Source: Emergencia timonensis
Lineage (GTDB): Bacteria > Bacillota > Clostridia > Peptostreptococcales > Anaerovoracaceae
Reading direction: 5' to 3'
Assembly: GCF_900086585.1 (NCBI RefSeq)
Contig: NZ_FLKM01000008.1
Span: 992,001-1,056,000 of the forward strand
Length of the DNA stretch: 64,000 bases
This document shows positions 8,108-16,371 of this stretch, one piece after another. Each line of letters starts with the position of its first letter. Positions within the stretch are counted from its first letter, which is position 1. A program made the translations under genes and the position numbers. A model generated the notes under the pieces. That model searched no databases, was not told where the DNA came from, and was given only the letters and a program-made list of their open reading frames with translations.

Positions 8108-9304
8108 ATGTCACGTAAAGAACATATACTGAGCCATTATTCAAGAGAAATTGCTGAAATCAAGGCGGCCAGTCTCTATAAAGAAGAACTGCCCATCACC
8201 TCTATGCAGGGGCGGGCGGTGACTTTGGCGGACGGCAGAAAGCTGCTGAATATGTGCGCCAACAATTATCTCGGACTGTGCGACCATCCGCGGCTGATCA
8301 AGGCGGCAAAAGATACTTACGATGCCAAGGGTTACGGCATGTCCTCTGTGAGATTTATCTGCGGTACCCAGGATATTCACAAAGAACTGGAGCAGAAAAT
8401 CAGTCAATTCTTTGGCATGGAGGATGCGATTCTCTACGCTTCTTGTTTTGATGCCAACGGCGGCCTCTTTGAGACGATTCTGACCGAAGACGACGCTGTC
8501 ATCAGCGATGAACTGAACCACGCGTCTATCATCGACGGTGTGCGGCTTTGCAAGGCAAAACGCTACCGTTATAAGAACAACGACATGGCGGACCTGGAAC
8601 AGCAGCTGATTGCGGCGGAGCAGGCAGGCGCCAGAATCAAGCTGATTGCCACCGACGGTGTCTTTTCCATGGACGGCATTATCGCCAACCTGGCGGGAAT
8701 CTGCGATCTGGCAGACAAGCATGACGCCCTCGTCATGGTGGATGACAGCCACGCCGCTGGCTTTGTCGGCGAAACCGGCAGGGGGACACCCGAATACTGC
8801 GGCGTCAAGGGGCGCATCGATATTCTGACAGGTACGCTGGGCAAAGCCCTGGGCGGCGCCTCCGGCGGTTATACGGCCGCACGCAGAGAAATCGTAGAAC
8901 TTCTCCGCCAGAGGAGTAGGCCGTACCTCTTTTCCAACACCTTGGCCCCGTCCATCGCGGGAGCCAGCCTGGAAGTATTCAAAATGCTGGAAGAAAGTAC
9001 ACAGCTTCGCGATCATCTGGAGAAAATCACTGCTTACTACCGCCAGGCATTGACGGCGGCGGGATTTGATCTTATTGAAGGAAGCCATCCAATCGTGCCG
9101 GTGATGCTCTACGATGAGGAATTAGCTGTAGAATATGCAAATCGTATGGTGGAGAAGGGCGTCTACGTGGTTGCTTTCTCCTATCCTGTCGTGCCGAAAG
9201 GGAAAGCGAGAATCCGTACTCAGGTATGTGCCAGTCATACGAAAGACGATATTGATTTTATCGTAAACGCCCTGATAGAGACCCGCGCGGAAATCGGCAG
9301 ATGA
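8108..9304 (+). CDS. kbl: 2-amino-3-ketobutyrate CoA ligase (glycine C-acetyltransferase)
   Basis: A 398-residue PLP enzyme of the alpha-oxoamine synthase family that splits 2-amino-3-oxobutyrate with CoA into glycine and acetyl-CoA, the second step of threonine breakdown. Visible features are [12 protein letters not shown], the SVRFICGTQ stretch, [10 protein letters not shown] (PLP ring contacts) and the Schiff-base lysine in [14 protein letters not shown]. The ATG at 8108 follows GAAAGGAACG; a TTG at 8090 lacks a ribosome site. No threonine dehydrogenase (tdh) is adjacent, so the partner is elsewhere or a related alpha-oxoamine synthase reaction is used. Confidence 0.92.
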   Translation: MSRKEHILSHYSREIAEIKAASLYKEELPITSMQGRAVTLADGRKLLNMCANNYLGLCDHPRLIKAAKDTYDAKGYGMSSVRFICGTQDIHKELEQKISQFFGMEDAILYASCFDANGGLFETILTEDDAVISDELNHASIIDGVRLCKAKRYRYKNNDMADLEQQLIAAEQAGARIKLIATDGVFSMDGIIANLAGICDLADKHDALVMVDDSHAAGFVGETGRGTPEYCGVKGRIDILTGTLGKALGGASGGYTAARREIVELLRQRSRPYLFSNTLAPSIAGASLEVFKMLEESTQLRDHLEKITAYYRQALTAAGFDLIEGSHPIVPVMLYDEELAVEYANRMVEKGVYVVAFSYPVVPKGKARIRTQVCASHTKDDIDFIVNALIETRAEIGR

Positions 9305-9324
9305 TGACGACAGGCATATTCCTT

Positions 9325-10041
9325 TTAAAATGGAATGGAGTGTCGCACAAGATAATCTGCAAAATCGTCGTATTTTTCTGCTGCATTGAGATAAGCCGCA
9401 TAGGCGTGATACAGTGCAGCAGTTTTTCTGATGAAAGGCTCTTCGTCGATTGAAAGCTTGCGGCAGATTTCTGCGAATTCCGCCAGATCCTGGATCATGG
9501 CAGGCAGAGCGGATGGTTCCGCAAAATCCATACCGTTTAGGATGCCGTAAGGCACTTCGTGAATAGAGAACGCAAAATACCGTCTCAAGAGGAAGTATTT
9601 GTGCTGCAGAGCCGCTTGATTTTGCGGCTCGCGGTTTAAAATCATATCGGCCAGTTGGTACGGATTATAGCGATGTCCCGTCTCCGCACAAAAGATTTCA
9701 ACAAAATCCTCCGCAGTTCCAATTTCAAAGGCAGGTTTCGCCTGACTGTTTTCAAATAAAAAGCGGAGGCCGTCGATGTTTCCTTTTTCCATATCGGCGA
9801 GGACAGCGGGTACTATCACTTTTGTGCAGAATGGCTTTCCCAGTGGTAAAGCGGCGTGGGCTTTCTGGAAGGCATATAATTCTGCAATACTGACAATATC
9901 GTCACAGGGCTGATGCAGCCAGTTCATCAGAGCCTGATGCCGTTCTTTGCGCTGTTTTTTGCCAAGCGGTTTATCTGGGAACTGAGTGCAGATTGCCAGA
10001 TATTCCTGCAAGATGGGCTGTTGTGTCTGGTAACTCGTCAT
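9325..10041 (-). CDS. Hypothetical helical protein
   Basis: A 238-residue soluble protein, predicted mostly alpha-helical, with no membrane segment or signal peptide. I recognise no family. Notable stretches are RYNPYQLADMILNREPQNQAA in the middle, followed by a run of aromatic and basic residues, and a tyrosine/alanine-rich C-terminus (LYHAYAAYLNAAEKYDDF) that could be a TPR-like helical pair. It is convergent with kbl, 20 bp from its stop, and shares a small hairpin (9314-9332) at the junction. Confidence 0.65.
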   Translation of the reverse strand: MTSYQTQQPILQEYLAICTQFPDKPLGKKQRKERHQALMNWLHQPCDDIVSIAELYAFQKAHAALPLGKPFCTKVIVPAVLADMEKGNIDGLRFLFENSQAKPAFEIGTAEDFVEIFCAETGHRYNPYQLADMILNREPQNQAALQHKYFLLRRYFAFSIHEVPYGILNGMDFAEPSALPAMIQDLAEFAEICRKLSIDEEPFIRKTAALYHAYAAYLNAAEKYDDFADYLVRHSIPF

Positions 10042-10151
10042 AATTGAAAGATTTTCTCCTCACAGTATCTACAATCATTATATGGTTTCTTTTCCTTACC
10101 GTCAACAGCGGAGGGATACGACAATTATGGTAGTCTAAATGCGTAAGAATG

Positions 10152-10160
10152 TGGTAAAAT
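10152..10160 (+). promoter_or_regulatory. Extended -10 promoter deciding a TTG start
   Basis: TGGTAAAAT at 10152-10160 is an extended -10 (TGnTAaAAT). Transcription would begin near 10167, where an in-frame ATG lies, so that ATG would be leaderless. The TTG at 10185, preceded by AGAAGGTG, is the better start. Confidence 0.55.
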
Positions 10161-10184
10161 AGAGTTATGAAAGAAGGTGTTTAT

Positions 10185-10733
10185 TTGAAGAATAAGAATA
10201 CATCCAAGTTCATCAGCTCGCTGATCTATGCGGCTCTGGGTTTGGTTTTGATCGTATATCCTACTCTGATCGGAGAGACGATTTGTTGGATGCTGGCGGG
10301 GGCCGCAGCGGCCATGGGTGCGGTCAACCTGATCGGCTATGCCATGAGTAAGGGAGACGCACCATCAGACGAAAGCTCTGACGGGCTGGCGACAGGCATC
10401 GTCCTGCTTCTCTTGGCGGTGTTCATCGTCATCAAATCGGAATTCGTCATCTCCATCATTCCTTTTGTCCTCGGATTTATGATTACCGTCAAAGGCGTCG
10501 TCGGCGTGCAGAGTGCCATCAATCTGAAACGATTCGGTTATGGCAGCTTTAAGGGGAGCCTCATCGCTGCTGTTCTGGTCATGGCCTTCGGCATCGTCAT
10601 GATGATGAATCCATTCTCCACGGTAAAAGTTCTCTTCACCATGATCGGCATCGGACTGCTGGTCAGCGGTGTCGTCGATATCGCAGCGAATATCATGATG
10701 ACCAGGGAAATGAAGAAGTTCAAGGATGACTGA
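10185..10733 (+). CDS. DUF308/HdeD-family membrane protein
   Basis: A 182-residue protein with six short transmembrane helices in pairs, ending in a charged EMKKFKDD tail. The pattern of small helices separated by short turns (SLIYAALGLVLIVYP, GIVLLLLAVFIVI, GFMITVKGVVGV, IAAVLVMAFGIVMMMNP, MIGIGLLVSGVVDI) is that of the DUF308/HdeD family, known in enterobacteria for acid resistance. Its job in Clostridia is not established. The TTG start was chosen on the ribosome site and the position of the promoter. It is a single gene ahead of a GntR regulator. Confidence 0.78.
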   Translation: MKNKNTSKFISSLIYAALGLVLIVYPTLIGETICWMLAGAAAAMGAVNLIGYAMSKGDAPSDESSDGLATGIVLLLLAVFIVIKSEFVISIIPFVLGFMITVKGVVGVQSAINLKRFGYGSFKGSLIAAVLVMAFGIVMMMNPFSTVKVLFTMIGIGLLVSGVVDIAANIMMTREMKKFKDD

Positions 10734-10779
10734 GAACGAGTGCAGATCAAGAGAGCCGTATCACCATCAAAAGTTGCTC

Positions 10780-10808
10780 TTGCTAGGAACTTAAAAATAG
10801 CATATACT
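10780..10808 (+). promoter_or_regulatory. Promoter of the GntR gene
   Basis: TTGCTA (10780-10785), a 17-nt spacer, TATACT (10803-10808), about 35 bp before the ribosome site of the regulator at 10850. Confidence 0.65.
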
Positions 10809-10849
10809 GGTAACAAATGAATTGCTATCATTAGACAGGGGGACAACGT

Positions 10850-11431
10850 ATGGAAGAAAAGCTATCTGATAAGATTTATGCTGAAATCCGCAATGGCATC
10901 ATTGACGGGGAGTATTCTGCCAGAGACTTCCTCAGCGAAGCGCAGGTTGCGAAGAAGTATGGGGTCAGCAAGGCACCGGTCAAGGAAGCGCTGCACATTT
11001 TGGCGGATCAGGGTTATCTGATCAGCTATCCGAGGCGGGGTTATATGATTAACACCTATTCTGATGAAGAGCTGGACAAGATACAAGAAATCCGCAAGAC
11101 CTTGGAAGCGCTCTGCGTCCGTCTTGCTATCGCCAAAGCAAGCGACGAGGAACTTGAAGAGCTGCGCTTTTATCGGGATGGAGAGACGCGCGCCCTGGAC
11201 CCGAGAGAGACTGTCAATTTCAAGTTTCACATCGGACTCGCCAGGCTGTCGGGGAATGAATTTTTGGTGGATACTCTGATTCCACTGGTTATCAAGGCGT
11301 CGATGAACAAAATTAACTGTGAAGCAGATATCGACAATTTTGATAAGATTATTGATGCCATGCTGGCTCGCGATGAGGCGAAGGCGTTGCAGTATTTGGA
11401 CGAGGATATCCGGTACCTCAAGCGGAAGTAA
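10850..11431 (+). CDS. GntR-family regulator (FadR/FCD type)
   Basis: A 193-residue regulator. The N-terminal winged HTH spans about residues 1-68 (SEAQVAKKYGVSKAPVKEALHILADQGYLI). A short FCD-type helical ligand domain follows, with the expected metal-binding pattern near NFKFHIGLARLSGN. At 193 residues it is a little short for the subfamily. It has its own promoter and terminator and sits directly ahead of the permease/PLP enzyme/RidA operon. That operon's promoter carries two copies of a dyad (11564-11578 and 11611-11625), so this protein is the obvious controller. Confidence 0.9.
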   Translation: MEEKLSDKIYAEIRNGIIDGEYSARDFLSEAQVAKKYGVSKAPVKEALHILADQGYLISYPRRGYMINTYSDEELDKIQEIRKTLEALCVRLAIAKASDEELEELRFYRDGETRALDPRETVNFKFHIGLARLSGNEFLVDTLIPLVIKASMNKINCEADIDNFDKIIDAMLARDEAKALQYLDEDIRYLKRK

Positions 11432-11479
11432 TCATCATCCTATGCGCAGACATAAGAAAGAAAAAGAAGTGAAAATGGG

Positions 11480-11515
11480 ACTGTACCAAAGCATAAGGCT
11501 GAGGTACAGTTTTTT
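11480..11515 (+). terminator. Terminator after the GntR gene
   Basis: ACTGTACC (11480-11487) pairs with GGTACAGT (11503-11510), followed by TTTTT. It separates the regulator from the operon promoter. Confidence 0.85.
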
Positions 11516-11557
11516 AGTATTAGTTGTCAGAAAATTTGCGAAGAATAACGAAAAACG

Positions 11558-11586
11558 TTGACAACTGATATCATCAGTGCTAATAT
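11558..11586 (+). promoter_or_regulatory. Promoter of the permease operon
   Basis: TTGACA at 11558-11563, a 17-nt spacer, TAATAT at 11581-11586. The spacer is almost wholly filled by a dyad, so a bound repressor would block RNA polymerase. Confidence 0.8.
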
Positions 11587-11625
11587 CAAACAAACGATTA
11601 TAGTGTTATCAGTGATGATATCAGA
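11564..11625. promoter_or_regulatory. Two dyad operators, probably for the GntR protein
   Basis: Site 1, ACTGATATCATCAGT, is at 11564-11578. Site 2, AGTGATGATATCAGA, is at 11611-11625 and matches the reverse complement of site 1 at 13 of 15 positions. One lies between -35 and -10, the other near +20, a repressor layout. Confidence 0.65.
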
Positions 11626-11650
11626 GAATTAAGAAGGAGAATTTGAACTT

Positions 11651-13024
11651 ATGGAAACAAAAGAAAAAAAGAAAATTGGTTTGATCGGAGCATTGCTGAT
11701 GGGTATCGGCTGTATTGTCGGCTCCGGCATCTTTGGAACCCTGCCTACAGTCATAGCGGAATATGGTTCCGGCGTCATCTGGGCTCTGCTGGGAGCTGCT
11801 TTTGTCGTGGTACTGCGCTCCTTGTCCTTGATGTACACCAGCGCAGCCATCCCATCCAGTGCAGCACAGTTTATGTGGGCGGCCAAGCTGATGCATCCTT
11901 ATGCCGGCGTATTCGTATCTCTATCATCAATTCTGATGCCGACCATGGTATCTCTGTTCGGCACGCTGTTCGCCATGTATTTTACGCCGCTCTTCCCGAG
12001 CCTTTCTATCAGCAATACGGCAGCGGCAGTGGGGTTGTTGGTGGTATTTGCCGTCATCGCATGGTTTGGAAACAAGACGGCAGTTTCGGTCAGCAATATC
12101 ATGGTTGCCCTTTTGATGATTGCAATTTTCTTGTACATCGTGCTCGGCCTGCCAAATCTGGATGCGGATAATGTCACCTTTGGAGAAATCATCAAACCTG
12201 GAATCGGTATCAGCAGTCTGGCAGCAGCAATCGGCGTATTGACTTCCTCCCTCTCGGGTGCAAGTTCTGTATCACAGATTGCCGATGATGTGAAAAATCC
12301 AGGAAAAACTGTTCCTTTTGCCTTGGTTTTGTGCCCGGTAATCGTTGCTGTCGTCTATATCCTCATGGCGGTAGTCACCATCGGCGTGGTTCCATCGGCA
12401 GAAGTAGAGTCCCTGTCGCAGGTGGCGTCTCACTTTATGTCGCCGGCGCTGCTGACCTTCTTCATTATCGGGGGACCTATCTGCGGTATCATCACATCGC
12501 TGGTTCCTGTCGCTCTTGCCTGTGTGGCGCTGTTTGAATTCTCTGCACGTGAAAAGGTGTACCCGGCAATTCTGGCGAAAAGAAATAAACATGGCGTTGC
12601 ATATTGGAGTCTGTTCATTGTCATGGCAATCGCCATCGGGATCTGCGCCACTGGCGCTACCTTCGGCGTAGTAATGACTGTGTTCTCCTTTTGCAACACC
12701 ATATCCGAACTGCCGAACACGGTATCACCTTTATTTGCATATAAAAAGTATCCGAAGTGCTGTGAAAACTCCAGCGTGAAGATGGGCGTGCAGGTCGCCC
12801 GGTGTCTGGCGATTCTCACCTGCATCATCTGTCTCTATCTCAGCGTGCAGATGGCCCTGACTTTGGACTTCAAGACGGTAGCGCTGATTCTGGCAGTCTA
12901 TGTAATTGGATACATATATTTCTTTATCCGCGCAAAGTACCTGAAGAACAAAGGTGAAGATTTGATGGAAGAACTGAGACAGCCTTATGCACCTTGGGAA
13001 GAAAAAGAAGCTTCCTATCAATAA
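11651..13024 (+). CDS. APC-superfamily amino acid permease
   Basis: A 457-residue protein with about 12 transmembrane helices. The first helix carries the APC signature MGIGCIVGSGIFGTLP (backbone substrate binding in TM1), and a GASSVSQIADDVKNPGKTVP stretch follows TM6 as in amino acid permeases. It imports or exchanges an amino acid across the cytoplasmic membrane. It is the first gene of an operon with a class V PLP enzyme (22 bp downstream) and RidA, so its substrate is probably the amino acid degraded by that enzyme. GAAGGAG precedes the start. Confidence 0.9.
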   Translation: METKEKKKIGLIGALLMGIGCIVGSGIFGTLPTVIAEYGSGVIWALLGAAFVVVLRSLSLMYTSAAIPSSAAQFMWAAKLMHPYAGVFVSLSSILMPTMVSLFGTLFAMYFTPLFPSLSISNTAAAVGLLVVFAVIAWFGNKTAVSVSNIMVALLMIAIFLYIVLGLPNLDADNVTFGEIIKPGIGISSLAAAIGVLTSSLSGASSVSQIADDVKNPGKTVPFALVLCPVIVAVVYILMAVVTIGVVPSAEVESLSQVASHFMSPALLTFFIIGGPICGIITSLVPVALACVALFEFSAREKVYPAILAKRNKHGVAYWSLFIVMAIAIGICATGATFGVVMTVFSFCNTISELPNTVSPLFAYKKYPKCCENSSVKMGVQVARCLAILTCIICLYLSVQMALTLDFKTVALILAVYVIGYIYFFIRAKYLKNKGEDLMEELRQPYAPWEEKEASYQ

Positions 13025-13046
13025 GAAATAAATGAAGAGGAGTATC

Positions 13047-14231
13047 ATGATTGATTTTAGTAAGACGATAACTGACTTCCGGTCCCATGTCCCTGGCATT
13101 AGGGATTGGGCATATTTCGAGACGGGCAGCACCGGGCTTGTCCCGGACTTTGTCTATGAAGGCGTTCGCAGGTATATGGACGACAGATATTACAAAGGCG
13201 GAGATTCTCTGTGGGCATATGAAGATGAGACGGTGAGCACCCTGTTCATGCATCAGCGTTCCAAGGAAGCCCTCGCAGAGATGGTCCACTGCAAGCCGTC
13301 AGAAATCGCGTTTGGATTGAGTTCTACGCAGCTGTTCACTTTGGTCACGGAAGGCATCGATTATGCAGAAGACGATAACATCGTTACTGTACGGAAAGGC
13401 TGGATCGGCAGCCGTTTTGCCTGGCAGAAACGAGAGGCGGAAGGTCTGGAAATTCGATATGTTGAACCGGAGGACGGCAGGATGACGGCAGAGCGGATTG
13501 CAGCTCGCTGTGATGAACATACCCGCGCTGTTTCTGTCAATTTGGTAGAAAGCAATACGGGATATCGGCTCGACATGGATGCTCTGGGGCGGTTCTGTGC
13601 TGAAAAGAATATTTTGCTCTACGTCGATGGTGTGCAGGCGCTGGGTGCCCTGGAGGTAAATGTGGAGAAGTGGAATGTCGACTTTCTCGTAGGCAACGAT
13701 TACAAGTGGATGATGAATTTCTGCGGTACGGGCTATGCTTACATTAGTCCAAAGGTACAGAAGCGCATTCGTCACTGGGGGGCAGGCTGGATGTCGGATA
13801 CAGACCGTTTCAATACCGCAAAGGATCGCCTGGATTTGAGAGCTGACGCAGGCCGTTTTGAAATCGGTCACCAGCATAACGATGGGATTTACGGACTGGG
13901 TCTTGTAGCCATGCAGAACAACCGCCTGGGGCTTTCCAACATCGAAAGCTATGTCTGCGGCCTGGCGGACTATTTCTGCAGCAGGGTGGAGGAGACGGAG
14001 GGGATTCGGCTCAGTTACGATTTCCCCAGGAAAAACCGCTGCCAGATCGTGGTTGTGAAACTGGAAAAGAGCCTGCAGGTGTCGGAAAAAGACTTTGAAG
14101 CGGCAAAGGTCTGCGCCCCGATTGGTTCCCCGGACGAAAACGGGGAGAGAGAAATGCGGATCAGCCTTCACTATTACAATAACCGAGAAGATATAGACCG
14201 CTTCTTTGCGGTTCTGAAGAAAGGAGTCTGA
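13047..14231 (+). CDS. Class V aminotransferase-fold PLP enzyme
   Basis: A 394-residue fold-type I PLP enzyme of the class V (NifS/kynureninase-like) group. Visible are the DGVQALGAL strand (PLP-ring aspartate), the Schiff-base lysine in GNDYKWMMNFCGTGY, and the GAGWMSDT loop. Members include cysteine desulfurases, isopenicillin-N epimerase-like proteins and beta- or gamma-lyases, and the sequence does not decide among them. The ATG at 13047 follows GAAGAGGAG; an ATG at 13032 has no ribosome site. RidA, which removes reactive enamine/imine products of PLP eliminations, begins 3 bp downstream. That suggests a beta- or gamma-elimination or deamination on an imported amino acid. Confidence 0.82.
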   Translation: MIDFSKTITDFRSHVPGIRDWAYFETGSTGLVPDFVYEGVRRYMDDRYYKGGDSLWAYEDETVSTLFMHQRSKEALAEMVHCKPSEIAFGLSSTQLFTLVTEGIDYAEDDNIVTVRKGWIGSRFAWQKREAEGLEIRYVEPEDGRMTAERIAARCDEHTRAVSVNLVESNTGYRLDMDALGRFCAEKNILLYVDGVQALGALEVNVEKWNVDFLVGNDYKWMMNFCGTGYAYISPKVQKRIRHWGAGWMSDTDRFNTAKDRLDLRADAGRFEIGHQHNDGIYGLGLVAMQNNRLGLSNIESYVCGLADYFCSRVEETEGIRLSYDFPRKNRCQIVVVKLEKSLQVSEKDFEAAKVCAPIGSPDENGEREMRISLHYYNNREDIDRFFAVLKKGV

Positions 14232-14233
14232 AG

Positions 14234-14701
14234 ATGAATGAGATTGAAAAAAATCTTGAGAATTTAGGAATTACATTGGATGCAGGACCGGAGCCGATGG
14301 CGAACTATGTAAGCGTACAGAAGGCAGGGGATATCTGGTTTTTCTCTGGTGCAGGTCCTTTTGAAAACGGAAAACCAGCAGTGTTTGGCAGGCTGGGTGA
14401 AAATATGACAACTGAGGAAGGCTATGACGCTGCAAGGCTGGCTGGTATCAATCTTCTGGCCATCTTAAAGAGGGAGCTGGGCGGCGATTGGAATCGCCTG
14501 GAGCAGATTATAAAAATCCAGGGATTTGTCAATAGTGCATCGGACTACTTTGAACAGCCTGCCGTTATCAACGGTGTGTCCGACCTGCTTGTAGAGGTAT
14601 TGGGCGACAGAGGACGTCATGCTCGTACAGCGGTGGGCGCCAACGTACTGCCATTCCGCATTCCGCTGGAAGTGGAAATGATTATCAAAGTGAAATATTA
14701 A
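14234..14701 (+). CDS. RidA/YjgF-family enamine/imine deaminase
   Basis: A 155-residue protein of the longer RidA subfamily (often annotated YjgF-like). The key arginine lies in GRHARTAVGANVLP, matching the RxAVG signature used to bind the carboxylate of 2-aminoacrylate-type intermediates. An N-terminal LENLGITLD segment is typical of the 150-residue subgroup. It hydrolyses enamines or imines released by PLP enzymes and so protects other PLP enzymes. AAAGGAG overlaps the end of the PLP enzyme gene, pointing to translational coupling. Confidence 0.88.
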   Translation: MNEIEKNLENLGITLDAGPEPMANYVSVQKAGDIWFFSGAGPFENGKPAVFGRLGENMTTEEGYDAARLAGINLLAILKRELGGDWNRLEQIIKIQGFVNSASDYFEQPAVINGVSDLLVEVLGDRGRHARTAVGANVLPFRIPLEVEMIIKVKY

Positions 14702-14789
14702 CGCGGTTTGTCAATAGCAGTATGCACCGCCTGTGCCATGTTTTGATTAGAAATCACTAGGAAATTGCGTGAATGGCATGATGGAAGGA

Positions 14790-14833
14790 GAGGACTCATA
14801 GTGCGACTAAATTTAGTTGTAATGTGAGTCCTC
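14790..14833. repeat. Nested hairpin between ridA-like gene and hicAB
   Basis: GAGGACTCA (14790-14798) pairs with TGAGTCCTC (14825-14833). Inside is a second perfect palindrome, ACTAAATTTAGT (14806-14817). It is followed by TTATGTT, a weak T-run, so it may end the permease operon or act as a HicB operator ahead of hicA. Confidence 0.55.
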
Positions 14834-14866
14834 TTATGTTATGCTAAAACAAAGGAGGACGTATAC

Positions 14867-15117
14867 GTGGGAAAAAAGGAAAGCTAATCGAGAGGCTTCG
14901 GAAACCAAAAGACTTTACCTTTGCTGAAGCAGAGACTTTACTAGGGCTTTTAACATATAGGCGTTCTAATATGGGGAAGACCAGCGGTTCAAGAGTACGT
15001 TTTATTAGTAACAACCATGCTGCGATTTTATTACATAAGCCTCATGGGCGGAAAGAACTGCTAGAGTATCAAGTCAAGCAGCTGTTAGAAATTTTGGAGC
15101 AGGAGGATTTGTTATGA
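14867..15117 (+). pseudogene. hicA: HicA-type toxin, frame broken at a slippery A-tract
   Basis: Reading from the GTG at 14867, which follows AAAGGAGG at proper spacing, gives V-G-K-K-E-S-stop. From 14878 the -1 frame runs open to 15117 and encodes a HicA-like mRNA interferase: KLIERLRKPKDF, then SGSRVRFI, then HKPHGRKELLEYQVKQLLE. No start codon exists in that frame upstream of 14881. The shift point is A-AAA-AAG (14872-14878), the same heptamer used for -1 frameshifting in dnaX. So either one A was lost and the toxin is dead, or ribosomal or polymerase slippage makes it at a low level. The end overlaps hicB by ATGA. A sequencing error in the run is also possible. Confidence 0.75.
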
Positions 15118-15458
15118 AGAACACGATGGAATATAAAGGCTATATAGGAAGTGTGGAATTCTCGGAAAAAGATAATCTCTTTTTTGGGAAAGTTATGGGA
15201 ATCCGTCCTTTGCTATCCTATGAAGGCACGACTGCACAAGAATTGGTTGCAGACTTTCATGAAGCTGTAGATGACTACCTTGCGTTATGCAGAGAAGAAG
15301 GCACGGAACCGGAGACTGCATACAAAGGCAGTTTCAATGTGAGGATTTCTCCGGAACTTCATAAACAGGCGGTTATTTATGCCCAAGGGAGTCAGAAATC
15401 CTTAAACAGTTTTGTTGAGGAGGCCATAGCCGCTTATGTGGCAAAGAGAGAAATTTAA
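15114..15458 (+). CDS. hicB: HicB-family antitoxin
   Basis: A 114-residue antitoxin. The N-terminal half (YKGYIGSVEFSEKDNLFFGKV through DFHEAVDDYLALC) is the degenerate RNase-H-like HicB fold that covers the toxin. The C-terminal half (FNVRISPELHKQAVIYAQ through LNSFVEEAIAAYV) is a ribbon-helix-helix DNA-binding domain for autoregulation. The start overlaps the end of hicA. The intact antitoxin beside a frameshifted toxin is a common decay state, but see the slippage argument for hicA. Confidence 0.9.
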   Translation: MKNTMEYKGYIGSVEFSEKDNLFFGKVMGIRPLLSYEGTTAQELVADFHEAVDDYLALCREEGTEPETAYKGSFNVRISPELHKQAVIYAQGSQKSLNSFVEEAIAAYVAKREI

Positions 15459-15551
15459 TACAGGATATATGGCAGGTACTGATGGCATTGCAACTTACGA
15501 TAGCCGTCTGCCTTCAGAGCGTGCATTTTAGATCAGAGAAAGAGGTATGAC

Positions 15552-15905
15552 ATGAAAAAGAAAAAATTAGGTTTAGGATCCATATCCCTGTTGCTTGTCA
15601 TTGTGGCTGTCCTATGGAGTTACAACATTTCTGGTTACTGTTTAGGAGATCAGGTTCTCCATGCTCTTAACCTGTCTGCCTGGTCCAATGAAGCGGCAAC
15701 ACCTGACCAGACACTTTCCATAGTGCCTTTTGGACATCAGGCACAAGGTGTGCATTACACCGTATTCTATGCACTGATTCTGCTTGTACCGGCGTTTCTG
15801 CTTGCCATAAAGAACAAAGACCATCTGTTCGCCAAAGTTGGAAAGTGGACCTCGCTGATTCTCACTTTGCTGCTGCTGATCAGCCCGCTGTTTATGATTC
15901 TTTAA
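15552..15905 (+). CDS. Hypothetical membrane protein, three helices
   Basis: A 117-residue protein with hydrophobic segments at about 9-28, 68-86 and 96-116 and a roughly 40-residue loop after the first. A basic MKKKK start follows GAGGTATGAC. I do not recognise the family and see no catalytic motif. It lies in a run of short plus-strand genes (hicB, this, a DUF3788-like gene, a GNAT gene) with small gaps, possibly an accessory cluster. Confidence 0.65.
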   Translation: MKKKKLGLGSISLLLVIVAVLWSYNISGYCLGDQVLHALNLSAWSNEAATPDQTLSIVPFGHQAQGVHYTVFYALILLVPAFLLAIKNKDHLFAKVGKWTSLILTLLLLISPLFMIL

Positions 15906-15933
15906 TCATAGATTGCAGAGAAAGGAACTCGAT

Positions 15934-16344
15934 ATGTACGAAAGAATGCTCGATAAGCAAAATGAACCGACCATAGCCGAAATGACGGCGTATTGCGGTG
16001 AGAACGGAGAACTGTTTGCTTTGTTGAATGAATGGCTGGCCCAGACATATGGCACTGTGCAGAAACCCACTTTTCCCTATGGCAATCATTATGGATGGGG
16101 AATCGCCCACAGAAAAAAACAAAAATTGATGTGCAACATCTTCGCTGAGAAAAACGCTTTTACGGTGATGATGAGATTGTCAGAAAAACAGTTTCAATCG
16201 GTCTATGAACAGGTGCAGGCATATACGAGAGAATATATCGACAATCAGTACGCCTGTGGCGACGGCGGCTGGATTCATTATCGGATCACGTGCAGGGAGC
16301 ATTTCGATGATATTCAGAAGCTGTTAGCTGTCAAATGTTCATAA
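15934..16344 (+). CDS. DUF3788-like small protein
   Basis: A 136-residue soluble protein. The pattern PTFPYGNHYGWGIAHRKKQKLMCNI, then FTVMMRLSEKQF, then CGDGGWIHYRIT is that of the DUF3788 group common in Bacillota, whose function is unknown. Conserved tryptophans and the HYGWG and GGWIHYR elements suggest a small beta-rich fold. ATG at 15934 follows AGAAAGGAAC; an upstream TTG at 15913 has no ribosome site. Confidence 0.7.
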   Translation: MYERMLDKQNEPTIAEMTAYCGENGELFALLNEWLAQTYGTVQKPTFPYGNHYGWGIAHRKKQKLMCNIFAEKNAFTVMMRLSEKQFQSVYEQVQAYTREYIDNQYACGDGGWIHYRITCREHFDDIQKLLAVKCS

Positions 16345-16371
16345 TACCAAAGATGATATAGGAGGATATCT

